Source: Bacteroidales bacterium
GTDB taxonomy: Bacteria; Bacteroidota; Bacteroidia; Bacteroidales; Marinilabiliaceae
Length of the DNA stretch: 64,000 nt
Reading direction: 5' to 3'
Assembly (NCBI GenBank): GCA_003249255.1
Contig: QKJP01000031.1
Location: 1 to 64,000 of the forward strand
Shown in pieces: positions 18,770 through 28,529 of this stretch. Both the position numbers and the translations under genes were made by a program. The notes beneath the pieces were generated by a model. That model was not told the origin of the DNA, did no database searches, and was given only the letters and a program-made list of their open reading frames with translations. Position 1 is the first letter of the stretch, and every line of letters begins with the position of its first letter.

Positions 18770-20911
18770 TTACTTCTCATTCAACAACACCGATTCTTTC
18801 AATAACTTATTGCTCACGCCGGCAATGTTGTAAAGCAATCGAAGCTGTTGTTTTTCAGTTTGATCTTCGGTTGATTTCAGACGATCTTTAAGGGCAACAA
18901 GGGTAGATTTGAGATTCCAGTCTTCTGATTCCGCTTGCTGGCCTTCAATGTTTTGGCCTGCTTTCCTTAAGGCTTTTTCGATTTTAGAAGCCACCTCATC
19001 AAAGCCCTCATAGTCTATTGTATACGTATCTCGCCTAGCTCCAAAAGCAGATAAATAGGACAAAAGTGCATGATTTAAATAGGTTAACGTAAACGCATGC
19101 CCCATTAAGCGTTGATGTCTTTTGGGCTCAATACGCATACTGCTCCAGGAAACACTTAAATCATTATCGGCCTGATGGGCTCTTCTTCTGGCTAAACGGT
19201 AATCATAATCATCCACAGCACCCTTATCAACCCTATAAGCCTTAAGCACTTGCGAAAAATAATTCCCATTATTATTTAAAGCTGTGACCAACAACTTAGG
19301 CAAACGTGTTTTTTGCCAATCGGGCCACAAAAAACGAATGGATAAAATAGCTAGTAATGCACCTGTAACTGTATCTACTATACGCGGCAACATTTTTTCG
19401 ATTCCACTATTATCCTGCAAGTTATTATTGCACAACACAAAAATGGTAATAAAAACAACTGCATACGAATAATTTGATAAGCGAAAATAAAAGAACCAAT
19501 ATCCAGCCATCAACATTAAAACAATTTGCCCAATTTGAGTAGGCATCAAGAGTACAATTCCAATCCCCACAACAACCCCTAAAACAGTACCCATCACCCG
19601 CTGCATCAAGCGACGCCGAGTTTCACTATAAGTTGGCTGATTAACCAGCAAAGCTGTTAGCATGATCCACTCCCCTTTTTCCAATTGAAAATAATCAACA
19701 ATACCAAGTCCAATCACAAAACAAGCGCTCAAACGAATGGCATATTTAAACCGCGGATGATTCCAGTTTAATTGCTCTTTTATCCGTTGCCATAAGGTTC
19801 TTTGATCCATCCCCAAGCGAGGTATAGAGGTACTTTTCTCCACATCGTTTAAATGCAACAAAGAATCATGAGAACGGGTTAAATTATGCAACAGTAAAGT
19901 CAACATTTGTTGATCTTTCTCCTCCATTTTTAGAATTTCAGATTCCAGCGCATTAATAATCCAAACTATGCCAACCGGATGTTGATACGGCAAACCTGTT
20001 AGCAAACTATCTGCCACAAGCTTAATGGCATGTGATAATTGATGAAGCAATTCTCCAAAACCTTCTAGTACTTGCTTATACTGATCTACCTTTCCTAATT
20101 TCTCATACCGCTCCTGGCTTGATGCTGCACGTTCATGCAGACTTTGCAGCAACATAAAGCGTTGTAAGTAGGGTAATAAAACCTGTTGATCTTTCTCTTC
20201 TTGGGAATAACTATTAATCACAGCTTTACACTTTTCGAGCGAATTGACCACCTCTACATTTAACTTGGCTAAGCTCAAGCCAATGCGATTTTCAATGCCT
20301 TCTTCACCCGGAAACAAGTTTGATTTCTCATCCAGATATTTGGCCAAGGCTTTAAATCCGCGAGCCAACTGCTCATCTAACAAACGCCGGGGTTTAATAA
20401 ACGACAAACCCACTGAAATCATTCCATAAAACAATGCTCCGGAGCACAATAATACCGGAGAATAATACCAATGAGGCGCATGATGATAGCCCAACATGGC
20501 ATAAATCCCGATTAAGATGGCTCCAAAGGAAATTCCCCGGTAACGTTCTCCCATACCACCAATAAACACAAAGACGAATGTACTAACCACCAAACCTACC
20601 ACAAAAACATAAGAAAAAGGGCGGAGCAACATCACTGAGCATGTCGTAATGGCAAAACTAACTAGGGTTAACAAAAGTGCTTTTATCCTTCCTTTGGGGT
20701 GGTCATCGGTCTCGGCCAAGGCTGCTGCAAGAGTTCCCAAGGCAAGAGTAATTCCAAAGTAGGCCTTTCCGAAAAGAACAAAAGGCGTGATTAACAAGGT
20801 CATGGCCAAAACTACTTTTGCAGCATAAATGCGGTTAGGATTTCGTAAAAAATGAAACTGCAACCGTTCAAATCCGGATTTTTCGATGATTAACTTTTTG
20901 TATCTACCCAT
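18770..20911 (-). CDS. YccS/YhfK-like FUSC family inner-membrane protein
   Basis: 713-residue integral membrane protein of the YccS/FUSC type. It has two blocks of hydrophobic helices (about 25-175 and 390-520), each followed by a long soluble helical region. Recognisable segments are ETDDHPKGRIKALLLTL and LTALLVNQPTYSETRRRLMQRVMGTVLGVVVG, the latter typical of the FUSC repeat. The family is related to aromatic-acid exporters such as AaeB, but YccS itself has no proven substrate. The length fits the family. It is monocistronic, with its promoter in the 205-base gap shared divergently with the lipase-like gene. Confidence 0.88.
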   Translation of the reverse strand: MGRYKKLIIEKSGFERLQFHFLRNPNRIYAAKVVLAMTLLITPFVLFGKAYFGITLALGTLAAALAETDDHPKGRIKALLLTLVSFAITTCSVMLLRPFSYVFVVGLVVSTFVFVFIGGMGERYRGISFGAILIGIYAMLGYHHAPHWYYSPVLLCSGALFYGMISVGLSFIKPRRLLDEQLARGFKALAKYLDEKSNLFPGEEGIENRIGLSLAKLNVEVVNSLEKCKAVINSYSQEEKDQQVLLPYLQRFMLLQSLHERAASSQERYEKLGKVDQYKQVLEGFGELLHQLSHAIKLVADSLLTGLPYQHPVGIVWIINALESEILKMEEKDQQMLTLLLHNLTRSHDSLLHLNDVEKSTSIPRLGMDQRTLWQRIKEQLNWNHPRFKYAIRLSACFVIGLGIVDYFQLEKGEWIMLTALLVNQPTYSETRRRLMQRVMGTVLGVVVGIGIVLLMPTQIGQIVLMLMAGYWFFYFRLSNYSYAVVFITIFVLCNNNLQDNSGIEKMLPRIVDTVTGALLAILSIRFLWPDWQKTRLPKLLVTALNNNGNYFSQVLKAYRVDKGAVDDYDYRLARRRAHQADNDLSVSWSSMRIEPKRHQRLMGHAFTLTYLNHALLSYLSAFGARRDTYTIDYEGFDEVASKIEKALRKAGQNIEGQQAESEDWNLKSTLVALKDRLKSTEDQTEKQQLRLLYNIAGVSNKLLKESVLLNEK

Positions 20912-21116
20912 TGCTTGTGCCTTTTTTTCAAAATTACGGTTTTAAGAATTGAAAGATCAATGAATCAGGATGCTTTTAAACGTATTATGGATAAAAAAAA
21001 TCGAAAGACTTAAAAGATGTTTTTAACATTTGTAGGGGTAAAAAGTTATATCCAAATAATTTAAAAGCTTTTTTTACTACTTTTATTTACCATTAACCTC
21101 ATTATCTTAATTCGTT

Positions 21117-22355
21117 ATGAAAAAATTATTAAAACTTGCCCCTCTGTTTTTAGTGTTACTATTTAATGCCTGTAAACAAGACGATGACAATACTCCCCAA
21201 GAACCAAACTACGAATTTGACACTTTAATAAGTGCCACAGAAGTGAGTAAAATTTCAACTGATTTAGTCGATGGCCTTATTAGTGCATATAATTTTACCA
21301 ATCCTGAAACACAAATCGTTTATAAAAAAGACCAATTAAATGAAGTCATCGTCTATAGCGTTGAATACAAATCCACCTATACCAATAATGAGCCGATAAT
21401 TTTATCCGGTTTAGTTTGCATTCCAAACAACACAAGCTTACAAGCACCTTTAATTAGCTTTCAAAACGGCACCATTGTTCAACACGGGCAAGCTCCTACT
21501 AAAAGGGTAGATAATTTGGAAATGAAAACCATCTTAGCGGCAGCAGGCTTGGGATTTACAATGATTATACCGGATTACATTGGCTTTGGATCCTCAGAAC
21601 ACAAAACACACCCTTACCATCATAAAAAATTGTTTCAAAGCTCCATCACCGATTTAATAATCGCTACTAAAGAGATGATAGATTCCGGAAAATATCCTTT
21701 TAAAAGTAACAACAAACTCTTTTTAGCGGGATACTCACTTGGAGGCTGGGCATCATTAGTTACACATAAATACATTGAAGACAATCCGATTGCAGGACTT
21801 GAACTAATAGGATCTGCTTGCGGTGCCGGCGCTTACGACTTAGTTGGTATTAGAGATTACTTGGCCGACCTTAGCTATTTCCCGGAACCTTTTTATGTTG
21901 CTTATCTCATCAATGGCTATATCTCTGCCGGTGATTTAGAAAACAACTTGGGTTTATATTTTAATGCGTCTTACGCTTCCTTAATTCCGAATTTATTTAA
22001 TGGCGAAGAAACCAAGGCACACATTAACTCCATGCTGAACAAAGACATGACCCAACTTTTAACCGAAGAATTTAGAACCACTTTTTATTCTCAGCCTGAA
22101 AAATGGGCTCCTATTCACCATGTCTTAGAAAACAACAGTCAAAAAGCCTGGAATAACACAAAACCTATTGCACTTTACCATGGTACCATCGATGAGAATG
22201 TACCTTATTTTGTATCCAAGGAATTGTACGATGACTTCATGGCGCTAGGCGTTTCGCAAGAAATGGTAAAATTTACAACTCTTGAAGGTAAAGATCATTT
22301 TACAGGGGTTCAACCAATGTTGGCTGACGTTCTAAATTCACTAATTGCCAAATAA
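21117..22355 (+). CDS. Lipoprotein alpha/beta hydrolase (secretory lipase-like)
   Basis: 412 residues. Lipoprotein signal MKKLLKLAPLFLVLLFNACK with the lipobox Cys at residue 19. The alpha/beta hydrolase core carries the nucleophile elbow GYSLGGW, a likely acid in HGTIDENVP and a catalytic His in GKDHFTG, together a full Ser-Asp-His triad. The oxyanion-side text SFQNGTIVQHGQAPT and IIPDYIGFGSS resembles secretory lipases (LIP family). It is probably an outer-membrane or periplasmic esterase/lipase; substrate not known. Convergent with the MFS gene. Confidence 0.84.
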   Translation: MKKLLKLAPLFLVLLFNACKQDDDNTPQEPNYEFDTLISATEVSKISTDLVDGLISAYNFTNPETQIVYKKDQLNEVIVYSVEYKSTYTNNEPIILSGLVCIPNNTSLQAPLISFQNGTIVQHGQAPTKRVDNLEMKTILAAAGLGFTMIIPDYIGFGSSEHKTHPYHHKKLFQSSITDLIIATKEMIDSGKYPFKSNNKLFLAGYSLGGWASLVTHKYIEDNPIAGLELIGSACGAGAYDLVGIRDYLADLSYFPEPFYVAYLINGYISAGDLENNLGLYFNASYASLIPNLFNGEETKAHINSMLNKDMTQLLTEEFRTTFYSQPEKWAPIHHVLENNSQKAWNNTKPIALYHGTIDENVPYFVSKELYDDFMALGVSQEMVKFTTLEGKDHFTGVQPMLADVLNSLIAK

Positions 22356-22377
22356 GACTCTCTCCAAAACGAAATCA

Positions 22378-22412
22378 TTTAACTACGTAGCTAAATCAAG
22401 CTACTAGTTAAA
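22378..22412. terminator. Possible bidirectional hairpin between convergent genes
   Basis: TTTAACTACGTAGCT pairs with AGCTACTAGTTAAA apart from one skipped base. The right arm overlaps the stop of the minus-strand MFS gene. The flanking T run is weak, so the call is tentative. Confidence 0.4.
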
Positions 22413-23688
22413 GATTCTTTGGAAATCTCTTTTCTGAATAAACCATCAAAAGCATGGCCAGGGTAAGCAACAAGATACCTACAAAATAAGTTGTGCTGAA
22501 GCAATACCATTCGTACAACTTAATGCCAATTATGGGAGCAAATAGAGCTCTAAATCCGGTAACAAATAAATGAACAGATTGATAATCGGCTGCTTCGTGT
22601 GATTCGCAAAAATAACTACTCCCTATCCCCCATAAAATGGGCATACTACCTGTAAAAATCCCGTTAAAAACCATGGCTACTATTAGCATGTAATAGACTT
22701 TGATGCCAAGTATTTCAGAGTGCCAGTTAAAATAAAAAGTTAAAGCCGTAAAGGCGATAAAAAGCATTAAGGCGCCAAAGGTGAGAATCCCAAAACGACG
22801 CGGATCTTTACTCCCAATTAACTTTCCAAAATATGGTAAAAGCAATACAGCAATTAAATTGTAGAAGTTATTGTAAAAGGCCACACTTGAGTAATTTAAA
22901 TGCAAGGCTCTTTCGAAAAAGATGGTAATAACAGCATGCGTACTCATCCAGGCAAAACCATACAAGGTAAAGCCAATCTCTAAATGACGGAATGAGCGGT
23001 TGATCTTTAAAATCTCGAAAATACGCTTAAATGAATTCCCTACAGCATGCCAAAGTGGTGTCTTAATATCATCGGTCTTTTGAATAAACTCGATCTTTGT
23101 CAATTGAAAAATAGAAATAACTCCAAGTACTCCAATCAACGGATAAAACCACTTATAGGAATTTGGATTAAAATCAAGCAACAAGCCAACTATAAAAGTT
23201 GAAACCATTATAAATGCTTTCTGAACTGTAGTGGAATAACTAAACAGCTTTCCGAATAATTGATGACGGTAGTTCCCTTTTAGGTATTGATTGATGGAAG
23301 GAGTTATGGCAATTTTCGAAGTAAAAAAAAGCAAGAATACGCCAAGAAACAAATAATGATAAACCGATGGCAAACCATCACCCGAAACATTTGGAAAGAA
23401 GGCGAAACCCATTAATGGTACCCGGGTTATAATGCCAATGGTGCGCAACAATTGTTTTCGATTCGTATATCGCCGCAGAATTTCGTTGGCCAGCATGGCA
23501 AACAAAAACACCACCATACTAAACTGAAACAAGAAGGCCAACTGCACATTAGAACCTTTGAGGGACTTAATAAAAATAAACTCATTTAAGATTAATGCAC
23601 CCTGAGACAACCCGTCCATTACACTATAAAACAAATGTAATTTAAAAGTCCTCCTCTCTTTAGGTTCTAATTGTTGAAGTATTTCCAT
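22408..23688 (-). CDS. MFS transporter
   Basis: 426-residue protein with about 12 hydrophobic segments and no soluble domain. Layout fits the major facilitator superfamily (HLFYSVMDGLSQGALILNEF at the start, SSYFCESHEAADYQSVHLFV near the end). In Bacteroidota such proteins are usually listed as MFS transporters of unknown substrate. There is no neighbouring pathway gene on the same strand to suggest a cargo. Confidence 0.75.
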   Translation of the reverse strand: MEILQQLEPKERRTFKLHLFYSVMDGLSQGALILNEFIFIKSLKGSNVQLAFLFQFSMVVFLFAMLANEILRRYTNRKQLLRTIGIITRVPLMGFAFFPNVSGDGLPSVYHYLFLGVFLLFFTSKIAITPSINQYLKGNYRHQLFGKLFSYSTTVQKAFIMVSTFIVGLLLDFNPNSYKWFYPLIGVLGVISIFQLTKIEFIQKTDDIKTPLWHAVGNSFKRIFEILKINRSFRHLEIGFTLYGFAWMSTHAVITIFFERALHLNYSSVAFYNNFYNLIAVLLLPYFGKLIGSKDPRRFGILTFGALMLFIAFTALTFYFNWHSEILGIKVYYMLIVAMVFNGIFTGSMPILWGIGSSYFCESHEAADYQSVHLFVTGFRALFAPIIGIKLYEWYCFSTTYFVGILLLTLAMLLMVYSEKRFPKNL

Positions 23689-23840
23689 AATCGAATTTGA
23701 AGCTGCAAAAATACAACTTCAAGCCGAATGGAAAGTTCAAATAAACTTTGCTTTACAGCTATCCGATAGCTTTTAACGCTTATTAACTAACTTAAGGTTG
23801 GCGCATAAAAACCAATTCTACTGATTTAATCTTTAGTAAA

Positions 23841-23905
23841 AAGCTCAAAAGTGGCCGATCTTCCAAAGCTTTCCCTGTAAGGGCAAGGATATTTAGGATC
23901 TGTTT
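23841..23905 (+). repeat. Dispersed repeat family R1, copy C (partial, diverged)
   Basis: The stretch from AAGCTCAAAAGTGG to TTAGGATCTG aligns with the central part of copies A, B and D. Its hairpin, CTTTCCC with GGGCAAG (23869-23887), keeps six of seven pairs despite base changes, so the structure is partly conserved. Confidence 0.65.
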
Positions 23906-23967
23906 CAAATAAGAACTTCATTACCTAAATAATCATTTTAAACCGTAACATTACCCTGTTTTTTCGC

Positions 23968-23975
23968 TAATTTTG
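23968..23975 (+). promoter_or_regulatory. -7 box TAATTTTG upstream of hydE
   Basis: TAATTTTGC fits the Bacteroidota TAnnTTTG box and lies 26 bases upstream of the hydE ATG. The same TAATTTTGC string precedes hydG (33759-33766, minus strand). Confidence 0.6.
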
Positions 23976-24001
23976 CACTCGAATATAAACAGTATAATGG
24001 C

Positions 24002-25096
24002 ATGAATCAGATTTTACAACTCATTCAAAAAGAAAACTTAACTAAAGAAGACTTAACTTATTTAATTGGGTTAGCAGGTGAGGAAAGAGAATTCTTTCTG
24101 CGCGAAACCGGCAAAAAATACGTTGAGACACTTGGTAATAAAGTCTACTTTAGAGGCTTAGTAGAATTCTCCAATTACTGTACTAAAGACTGCTATTACT
24201 GTGGCATACGCAAAGGTAATGCCAAGGCAGAACGTTACGACATTGATGATGAAGCCATATTACAAGCAGCCCGTTTTGCTCATGAACACAACTACGGCTC
24301 TATGGTGCTGCAATCCGGCGAACGTTCGGATGAAAAATTCACCAAACGCATTACTCAGCTTATCAAGAAAATTAAAGAAGCAACACAAGGTGAATTGGGG
24401 ATCACCATTTCATTGGGTGAGCAAACAGAAGAAACTTACCGTGAATGGTTCGAGGCCGGAGCGCATCGTTATTTACTGCGCATCGAATCGTCTAACAAAG
24501 AGCTTTACTACAAGATTCATCCACAAGATGACAACCATAATTTTGAAAAACGCTTAAACTGCATAAAAACACTTCAGAAGGTAGGTTTTCAAACAGGTAC
24601 CGGTGTGATGATTGGTTTACCATTTCAAACTTTTGAGCAATTGGCTGATGATCTATTGTTCTTTAAAGAGATGAACATCGACATGGTGGGGATGGGACCT
24701 TTTATTGAACACTCCGAAACACCACTTTACGCACACAAAGATAAATTATGGCCACTTCAGCGCCGCTTTGATGTGGCTTTAAACATGATTGCAGCTTTGC
24801 GTTTATTAATGCCTGATATTAACATTGCAGCTGCCACAGCCTTACAGGCCATTGACAAAATGGGACGTGAAAAAGCTTTACGTTACGGCGCCAACATCAT
24901 CATGCCAAACATTACGCCTACTCTTCACCGCAAAGATTATCAACTTTACGAAAATAAACCATGTACCGATGAAGGTGCTGAAGATTGTGGTAACTGCATG
25001 AGTATCCGTGTAGAAATGGCCGGCCGTGAAATTGGCTACAACGAATGGGGCGATTCTTCTCACTTTTTTAATCGCCAAGAACAAAACAAAAAATAA
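24002..25096 (+). CDS. hydE: [FeFe]-hydrogenase maturase HydE (radical SAM)
   Basis: Radical SAM enzyme needed for building the [2Fe] subcluster of [FeFe]-hydrogenase. The SAM cluster motif is CTKDCYYCGIRKGN near residue 60. LQSGERSDEKF, ISLGEQTEETYREWFEAGA and YLLRIESSNKELY are typical HydE text. A second Cys group near the C-terminus (CTDEGAEDCGNC) matches the auxiliary cluster site of many HydE proteins. Its 364 residues fit the family. BioB or PylB is less likely given this text and the hydrogenase genes in the same window. zwf follows 71 bases later, possibly co-transcribed. Confidence 0.92.
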   Translation: MNQILQLIQKENLTKEDLTYLIGLAGEEREFFLRETGKKYVETLGNKVYFRGLVEFSNYCTKDCYYCGIRKGNAKAERYDIDDEAILQAARFAHEHNYGSMVLQSGERSDEKFTKRITQLIKKIKEATQGELGITISLGEQTEETYREWFEAGAHRYLLRIESSNKELYYKIHPQDDNHNFEKRLNCIKTLQKVGFQTGTGVMIGLPFQTFEQLADDLLFFKEMNIDMVGMGPFIEHSETPLYAHKDKLWPLQRRFDVALNMIAALRLLMPDINIAAATALQAIDKMGREKALRYGANIIMPNITPTLHRKDYQLYENKPCTDEGAEDCGNCMSIRVEMAGREIGYNEWGDSSHFFNRQEQNKK

Positions 25097-25167
25097 GTTC
25101 TTTTAGTTATTATGTAGTAATGCGAATCAAATCCATTACCTAAATACATGGTCTTATATCGAAAGAA

Positions 25168-26697
25168 ATGAAAAAACCAAAGAATCATATATTAGTCATT
25201 TTTGGTGCTTCGGGCGACTTAACTTACCGAAAATTAGTACCTGCTGTTTATGACTTACACCAACAAAACTTATTACCTGAAAACTTTGCCATTCTAGGCT
25301 TAGGGCGAACCGAACTGAGTGATGAAGAATTCAGACTAAAAATGAAAGCGGGGATTAAATCATTTGCTTTACAAAAAACAGAGGATGAGTCTGTATTAAA
25401 CACCTATCTGGATAAGCTTTTCTATTACTCTTTCAACACCAAAGAGAAAGAAGAATATGCCGGTTTTAAAGGGCGTTTATTAGAATTAGATCAGCAATGT
25501 AATACCGATCACAACTTCATTTTCTACCTGGCAACACCGCCAAGCATGTACGAAATTATTCCGGCCTACTTATCGGCATTTGAATTTAACGATGAATCAA
25601 CCGGTTTTAAGCGTTTAATCGTAGAGAAACCTTTTGGTTATAACCTGGAAACCGCTCAAAAATTAAACAAGAAATTATTACACTGTTTTAAAGAAGAACA
25701 GATTTACCGCATAGATCACTATTTAGGCAAAGAAACAGTTCAAAACTTATTAGTTACCCGCTTCTCTAATGGAATATTTGAACCTCTTTGGAACAGAAAT
25801 TACATTGATCATGTAGAAATAACTTCATCCGAAAGCGTGAGTGTAGGTAGCCGTGGAGGTTATTACGAGGGTTCAGGTGCATTGCGCGACATGGTCCAAA
25901 ACCATTTGCTTTTATTAGCCGGATTAGTAGCCATGGAGCCTCCTGCCCTGATAGATTCAACCAACATTCGTAACGAAATTGCTAAAGTCTTTCATTCCTT
26001 TAGACCTCTCAAAGAAGAAGATGTACACAAACAAGTTATTCGTGGTCAATACACCTCATCTCACGTAAAAGGAAAAGAAGTAAAAGGTTATCGCGAAGAA
26101 GAAGGAGTACATCCGGAGTCTCGTACCGAAACCTTTGTGGCCATGAAAACTTACATTGATAATTGGCGCTGGGCAGATGTTCCATTCTACATCAGAACCG
26201 GGAAAGCCCTTCCAACCAGAGTGACTGAAATTGTGATTCACTTTAAGTCTACTCCTCATCATTTATTTGCCAATGATGAAAACTTATGTAAACAACAAAA
26301 CCAATTGGTCATTCGTATCCAACCCGATGAAGGCCTGTTGCTTAAGTTTGGAATGAAAGTACCTGGCGCCGGCTTTAAGGCTCAGAATGTAAACATGGAT
26401 TTTCACTACAGCGATTTAGCTGAAACTTACTTACCAAGTGCTTACGAACGCTTATTATTAGATTGCATGCTAGGCGACAGCACCCTTTATCACCGTGGTG
26501 ATGCCGTTGAAGCTGCCTGGAAATACGTTGATCCGATCTTAAAAGCTTGGGAGAAAGATCCGAGTATTCCAGTTCATGGATACCCGGCTGGCTCCTGGGG
26601 CCCGGATGTTTCAGATAATTTAATTGAAGGCCAAACACAAACCTGGCGTTATCCGTGTAAGAATTTATCTGACGATGGAAAGTATTGTGAGTTATAG
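25168..26697 (+). CDS. zwf: Glucose-6-phosphate 1-dehydrogenase
   Basis: First step of the oxidative pentose phosphate pathway (glucose 6-phosphate to 6-phosphogluconolactone, giving NADPH). 509 residues, full length. The NADP-binding loop is IFGASGDLTYRKL near the N-terminus. The active-site signature is RIDHYLGKETVQN, and the substrate Lys motif is EKPFGYNLETA. The C-terminal part has WRWADVPFYIRTGK. The gene sits between hydE and pgl on the plus strand. Gene gnd for the next step is not in the window. Confidence 0.97.
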   Translation: MKKPKNHILVIFGASGDLTYRKLVPAVYDLHQQNLLPENFAILGLGRTELSDEEFRLKMKAGIKSFALQKTEDESVLNTYLDKLFYYSFNTKEKEEYAGFKGRLLELDQQCNTDHNFIFYLATPPSMYEIIPAYLSAFEFNDESTGFKRLIVEKPFGYNLETAQKLNKKLLHCFKEEQIYRIDHYLGKETVQNLLVTRFSNGIFEPLWNRNYIDHVEITSSESVSVGSRGGYYEGSGALRDMVQNHLLLLAGLVAMEPPALIDSTNIRNEIAKVFHSFRPLKEEDVHKQVIRGQYTSSHVKGKEVKGYREEEGVHPESRTETFVAMKTYIDNWRWADVPFYIRTGKALPTRVTEIVIHFKSTPHHLFANDENLCKQQNQLVIRIQPDEGLLLKFGMKVPGAGFKAQNVNMDFHYSDLAETYLPSAYERLLLDCMLGDSTLYHRGDAVEAAWKYVDPILKAWEKDPSIPVHGYPAGSWGPDVSDNLIEGQTQTWRYPCKNLSDDGKYCEL

Positions 26698-26821
26698 TAC
26701 ATAGTAAAAAATCAAATAATGACATATCTTAGCACTTTGCATATTTAACTATAATATAAATCCTGATGCAGATACTTGGCACCAATAACCATGCTGCAAA
26801 CAAAAGCACTGAGCTCTAAAA

Positions 26822-27526
26822 ATGAAACTAGAAATATTTGAAAACAAACAAGAACTGGCTCTCTATTTTGGAGACTACTTAGTTGAACTTTCGAAAAGAA
26901 AAGAACCTGCATTCATCGCACTTTCAGGAGGCAGTACTCCCAAAGCCATTTTTAATGTTTTAGCTTCCAAATATAAACACACCATCAATTGGGATAATTT
27001 ATTCTTTTTTTGGGGTGATGAACGCTGCGTACCTCCGAATCACATTGATAGTAACTTTGATATGACACGAGAGCATCTTTTTGATTATGTAAACACAAAA
27101 AGTGATCATATTTTTAGAGTAAAAGGGGAACTTACCCCCAAAAAAGCTGTTGAAGACTACATTTCTAACATCAAAGAAAATGTTCCTTTTACGAATAAGC
27201 TGCCGGAGTTTGATTTAATGGTTTTAGGCATGGGGGATGATGGACATACGGCAAGTATCTTCCCGCATCAAATAGGACTTTGGGACAGTGATCAGCTTTG
27301 CGAATTGGCCCAACACCCTGAATCAGGTCAATATAGAGTTACCTTAACCGGAAAAGCAATCAATAACTCAACGCAAATTTTCTTTTTAGTAACGGGTGAA
27401 AACAAAGCTGAAAAGATTAAAGAAATTATTAAAGAAGAAGGAAATTACAAATCCTATCCAGCATCATTAGTGGATAAAACAAAAAGTATTTGGTTGATGG
27501 ATGAAGAGGCAGCAAAGCTTCTTTAG
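26822..27526 (+). CDS. pgl: 6-phosphogluconolactonase
   Basis: Hydrolyses 6-phosphogluconolactone, the product of Zwf. 234 residues of the DevB/SOL type: ALSGGSTPKAIFNVL near residue 40, FFWGDERCVPP, SNFDMTREHLF and FDLMVLGMGDDGHTASIFP, all standard. It lies 124 bases after zwf and ends in a clear terminator, so zwf-pgl form a unit. Confidence 0.96.
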   Translation: MKLEIFENKQELALYFGDYLVELSKRKEPAFIALSGGSTPKAIFNVLASKYKHTINWDNLFFFWGDERCVPPNHIDSNFDMTREHLFDYVNTKSDHIFRVKGELTPKKAVEDYISNIKENVPFTNKLPEFDLMVLGMGDDGHTASIFPHQIGLWDSDQLCELAQHPESGQYRVTLTGKAINNSTQIFFLVTGENKAEKIKEIIKEEGNYKSYPASLVDKTKSIWLMDEEAAKLL

Positions 27527-27548
27527 AACACTCATTCTAAATCGAATT

Positions 27549-27584
27549 AAAAGCCGCATTTGAAATCCAAGTGCGGCTTTTTTA
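27549..27584 (+). terminator. Rho-independent terminator after pgl
   Basis: AAGCCGCA (27551-27558) pairs with TGCGGCTT and is followed by a T run. It lies about 25 bases after the pgl stop. Confidence 0.85.
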
Positions 27585-27859
27585 CTTATTTGCTAAATTG
27601 ACTAATTGCCAAATTGGCCATTTATTAAGCTCAAATTATTAGTGACTTCCCCATTTACACATTAAGTCATTAGCTCATTTGCATGTTATTTACTTCTGCC
27701 TAAAAAAAGCAAGAGTTAGAGTGTAAGAAGAGATCTTTCAATTCGTCCCCCTTTACTGAATTGCCTAACCGAATAATTGTTGATCTGGAATAAAAGTATC
27801 CTCCCATTTACACATTGAGCCATTAGCACATTGAATCACTAGCACATCAACACATTAGC
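27585..27859. repeat. Short-period degenerate repeats near the TM1266-like gene
   Basis: The stretch is dominated by degenerate CACATTAAGTCATTAGCTCATTTGCA-like text, including 27597-27690 and 27804-27856. The second block runs directly into the stop of the small regulator gene (minus strand). No gene is seen. Confidence 0.6.
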
Positions 27860-28126
27860 TTACTCCAAGCCTTTAAACTCCATTTTCTGCACCTCTACTC
27901 CGGGAATGGCTTTTAACTTTTGCTCTAAGGTAACCTGGTCTTTTTCGTCTCCCCAAAGCTCAAGAATAATCAATCCACTTTTACTACAATTCCCGTCAGA
28001 GACTTCGTGCAAGCCCAAGCGGGTTTTAATTGAGCAGCCGTAACGGGTTAAAATAGTTTGTACATGTCCGGCTTCTTTTACGCGGTCGAATACGCTTATA
28101 CCTAATACTACAATATTCATTTTCAT
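27860..28126 (-). CDS. TM1266-like putative iron-only hydrogenase system regulator
   Basis: 88 residues: an ACT-like alpha/beta domain with VVLGISVFDRVKEAGHVQTI at the start and RLGLHEVSDGNCSKSGLIIL in the middle. This matches the small TM1266 family, annotated as a putative regulator of the iron-only hydrogenase system and often found next to hydE, hydF or hydG. Molecular function has not been shown for the family. Here it lies alone between pgl and a large repeat region, about 2.8 kb from hydE and 4.2 kb from hydG. It starts at ATG 28126; a Met two codons later is equally possible. Confidence 0.8.
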   Translation of the reverse strand: MKMNIVVLGISVFDRVKEAGHVQTILTRYGCSIKTRLGLHEVSDGNCSKSGLIILELWGDEKDQVTLEQKLKAIPGVEVQKMEFKGLE

Positions 28127-28193
28127 AGCTACCTATTTAAAGTTTAGTTTTTGGGCTAATGAAGTTATGAAATACACCTGGCATAATCAACAA

Positions 28194-28345
28194 CAGGGAT
28201 TTCGCCTTTAACATATATTGTTAGAGACAGAGTTTAACCACATGTTATTTTGACAGAATTTACCTGATTGACAGGATTATTGGGATGATTTTTTTAAAAA
28301 AATCTTGTAAATCCTGTTAATCTTGTCCTAAAAGCGATTTCCCTG
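28194..28345 (-). repeat. MITE-like repeat family R2, copy 1 (inverted)
   Basis: About 152 bp with near-matching inverted ends: CAGGGATTTCGCCTTTAAC at the plus left end and CTTTTAGGACAA-side AAAGCGATTTCCCTG at the right. The interior holds GATTTACAAGATT and ATGTGGTTAAACTCTG on the minus strand. Related copies are at 33809-33967 and 59324-59475. There is no coding capacity. Confidence 0.85.
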
Positions 28346-28529
28346 CCAATAACAAATTGAATATCGTGTATTTGAGATTCATAATCAGAAGTTGTAGGTT
28401 CCCCCCATCGACGCTCAGTTCCTTTTGAATTGAAAGAGATGAATACATAACCTTTTCTTGCCTGGGTTTCACATAACAGATGGTTTTCAAAAGAAAATGA
28501 ATTCATCCCTTGAATACATCTATCAAACC

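Larger units (their letters stand above)
23689..24001. other. Gene-free stretch upstream of hydE
   Basis: It contains GCTATCCGATAGC (23758-23770), a CCGATAG palindrome relative, the partial repeat R1 copy C (23841-23905), and the hydE promoter box (23968-23975). Confidence 0.5.

Noticed and set aside
24002-25096. Biotin synthase (BioB) or PylB instead of HydE
   Set aside because: Text and C-terminal Cys group fit HydE better, and hydG and hydA are in the same window.
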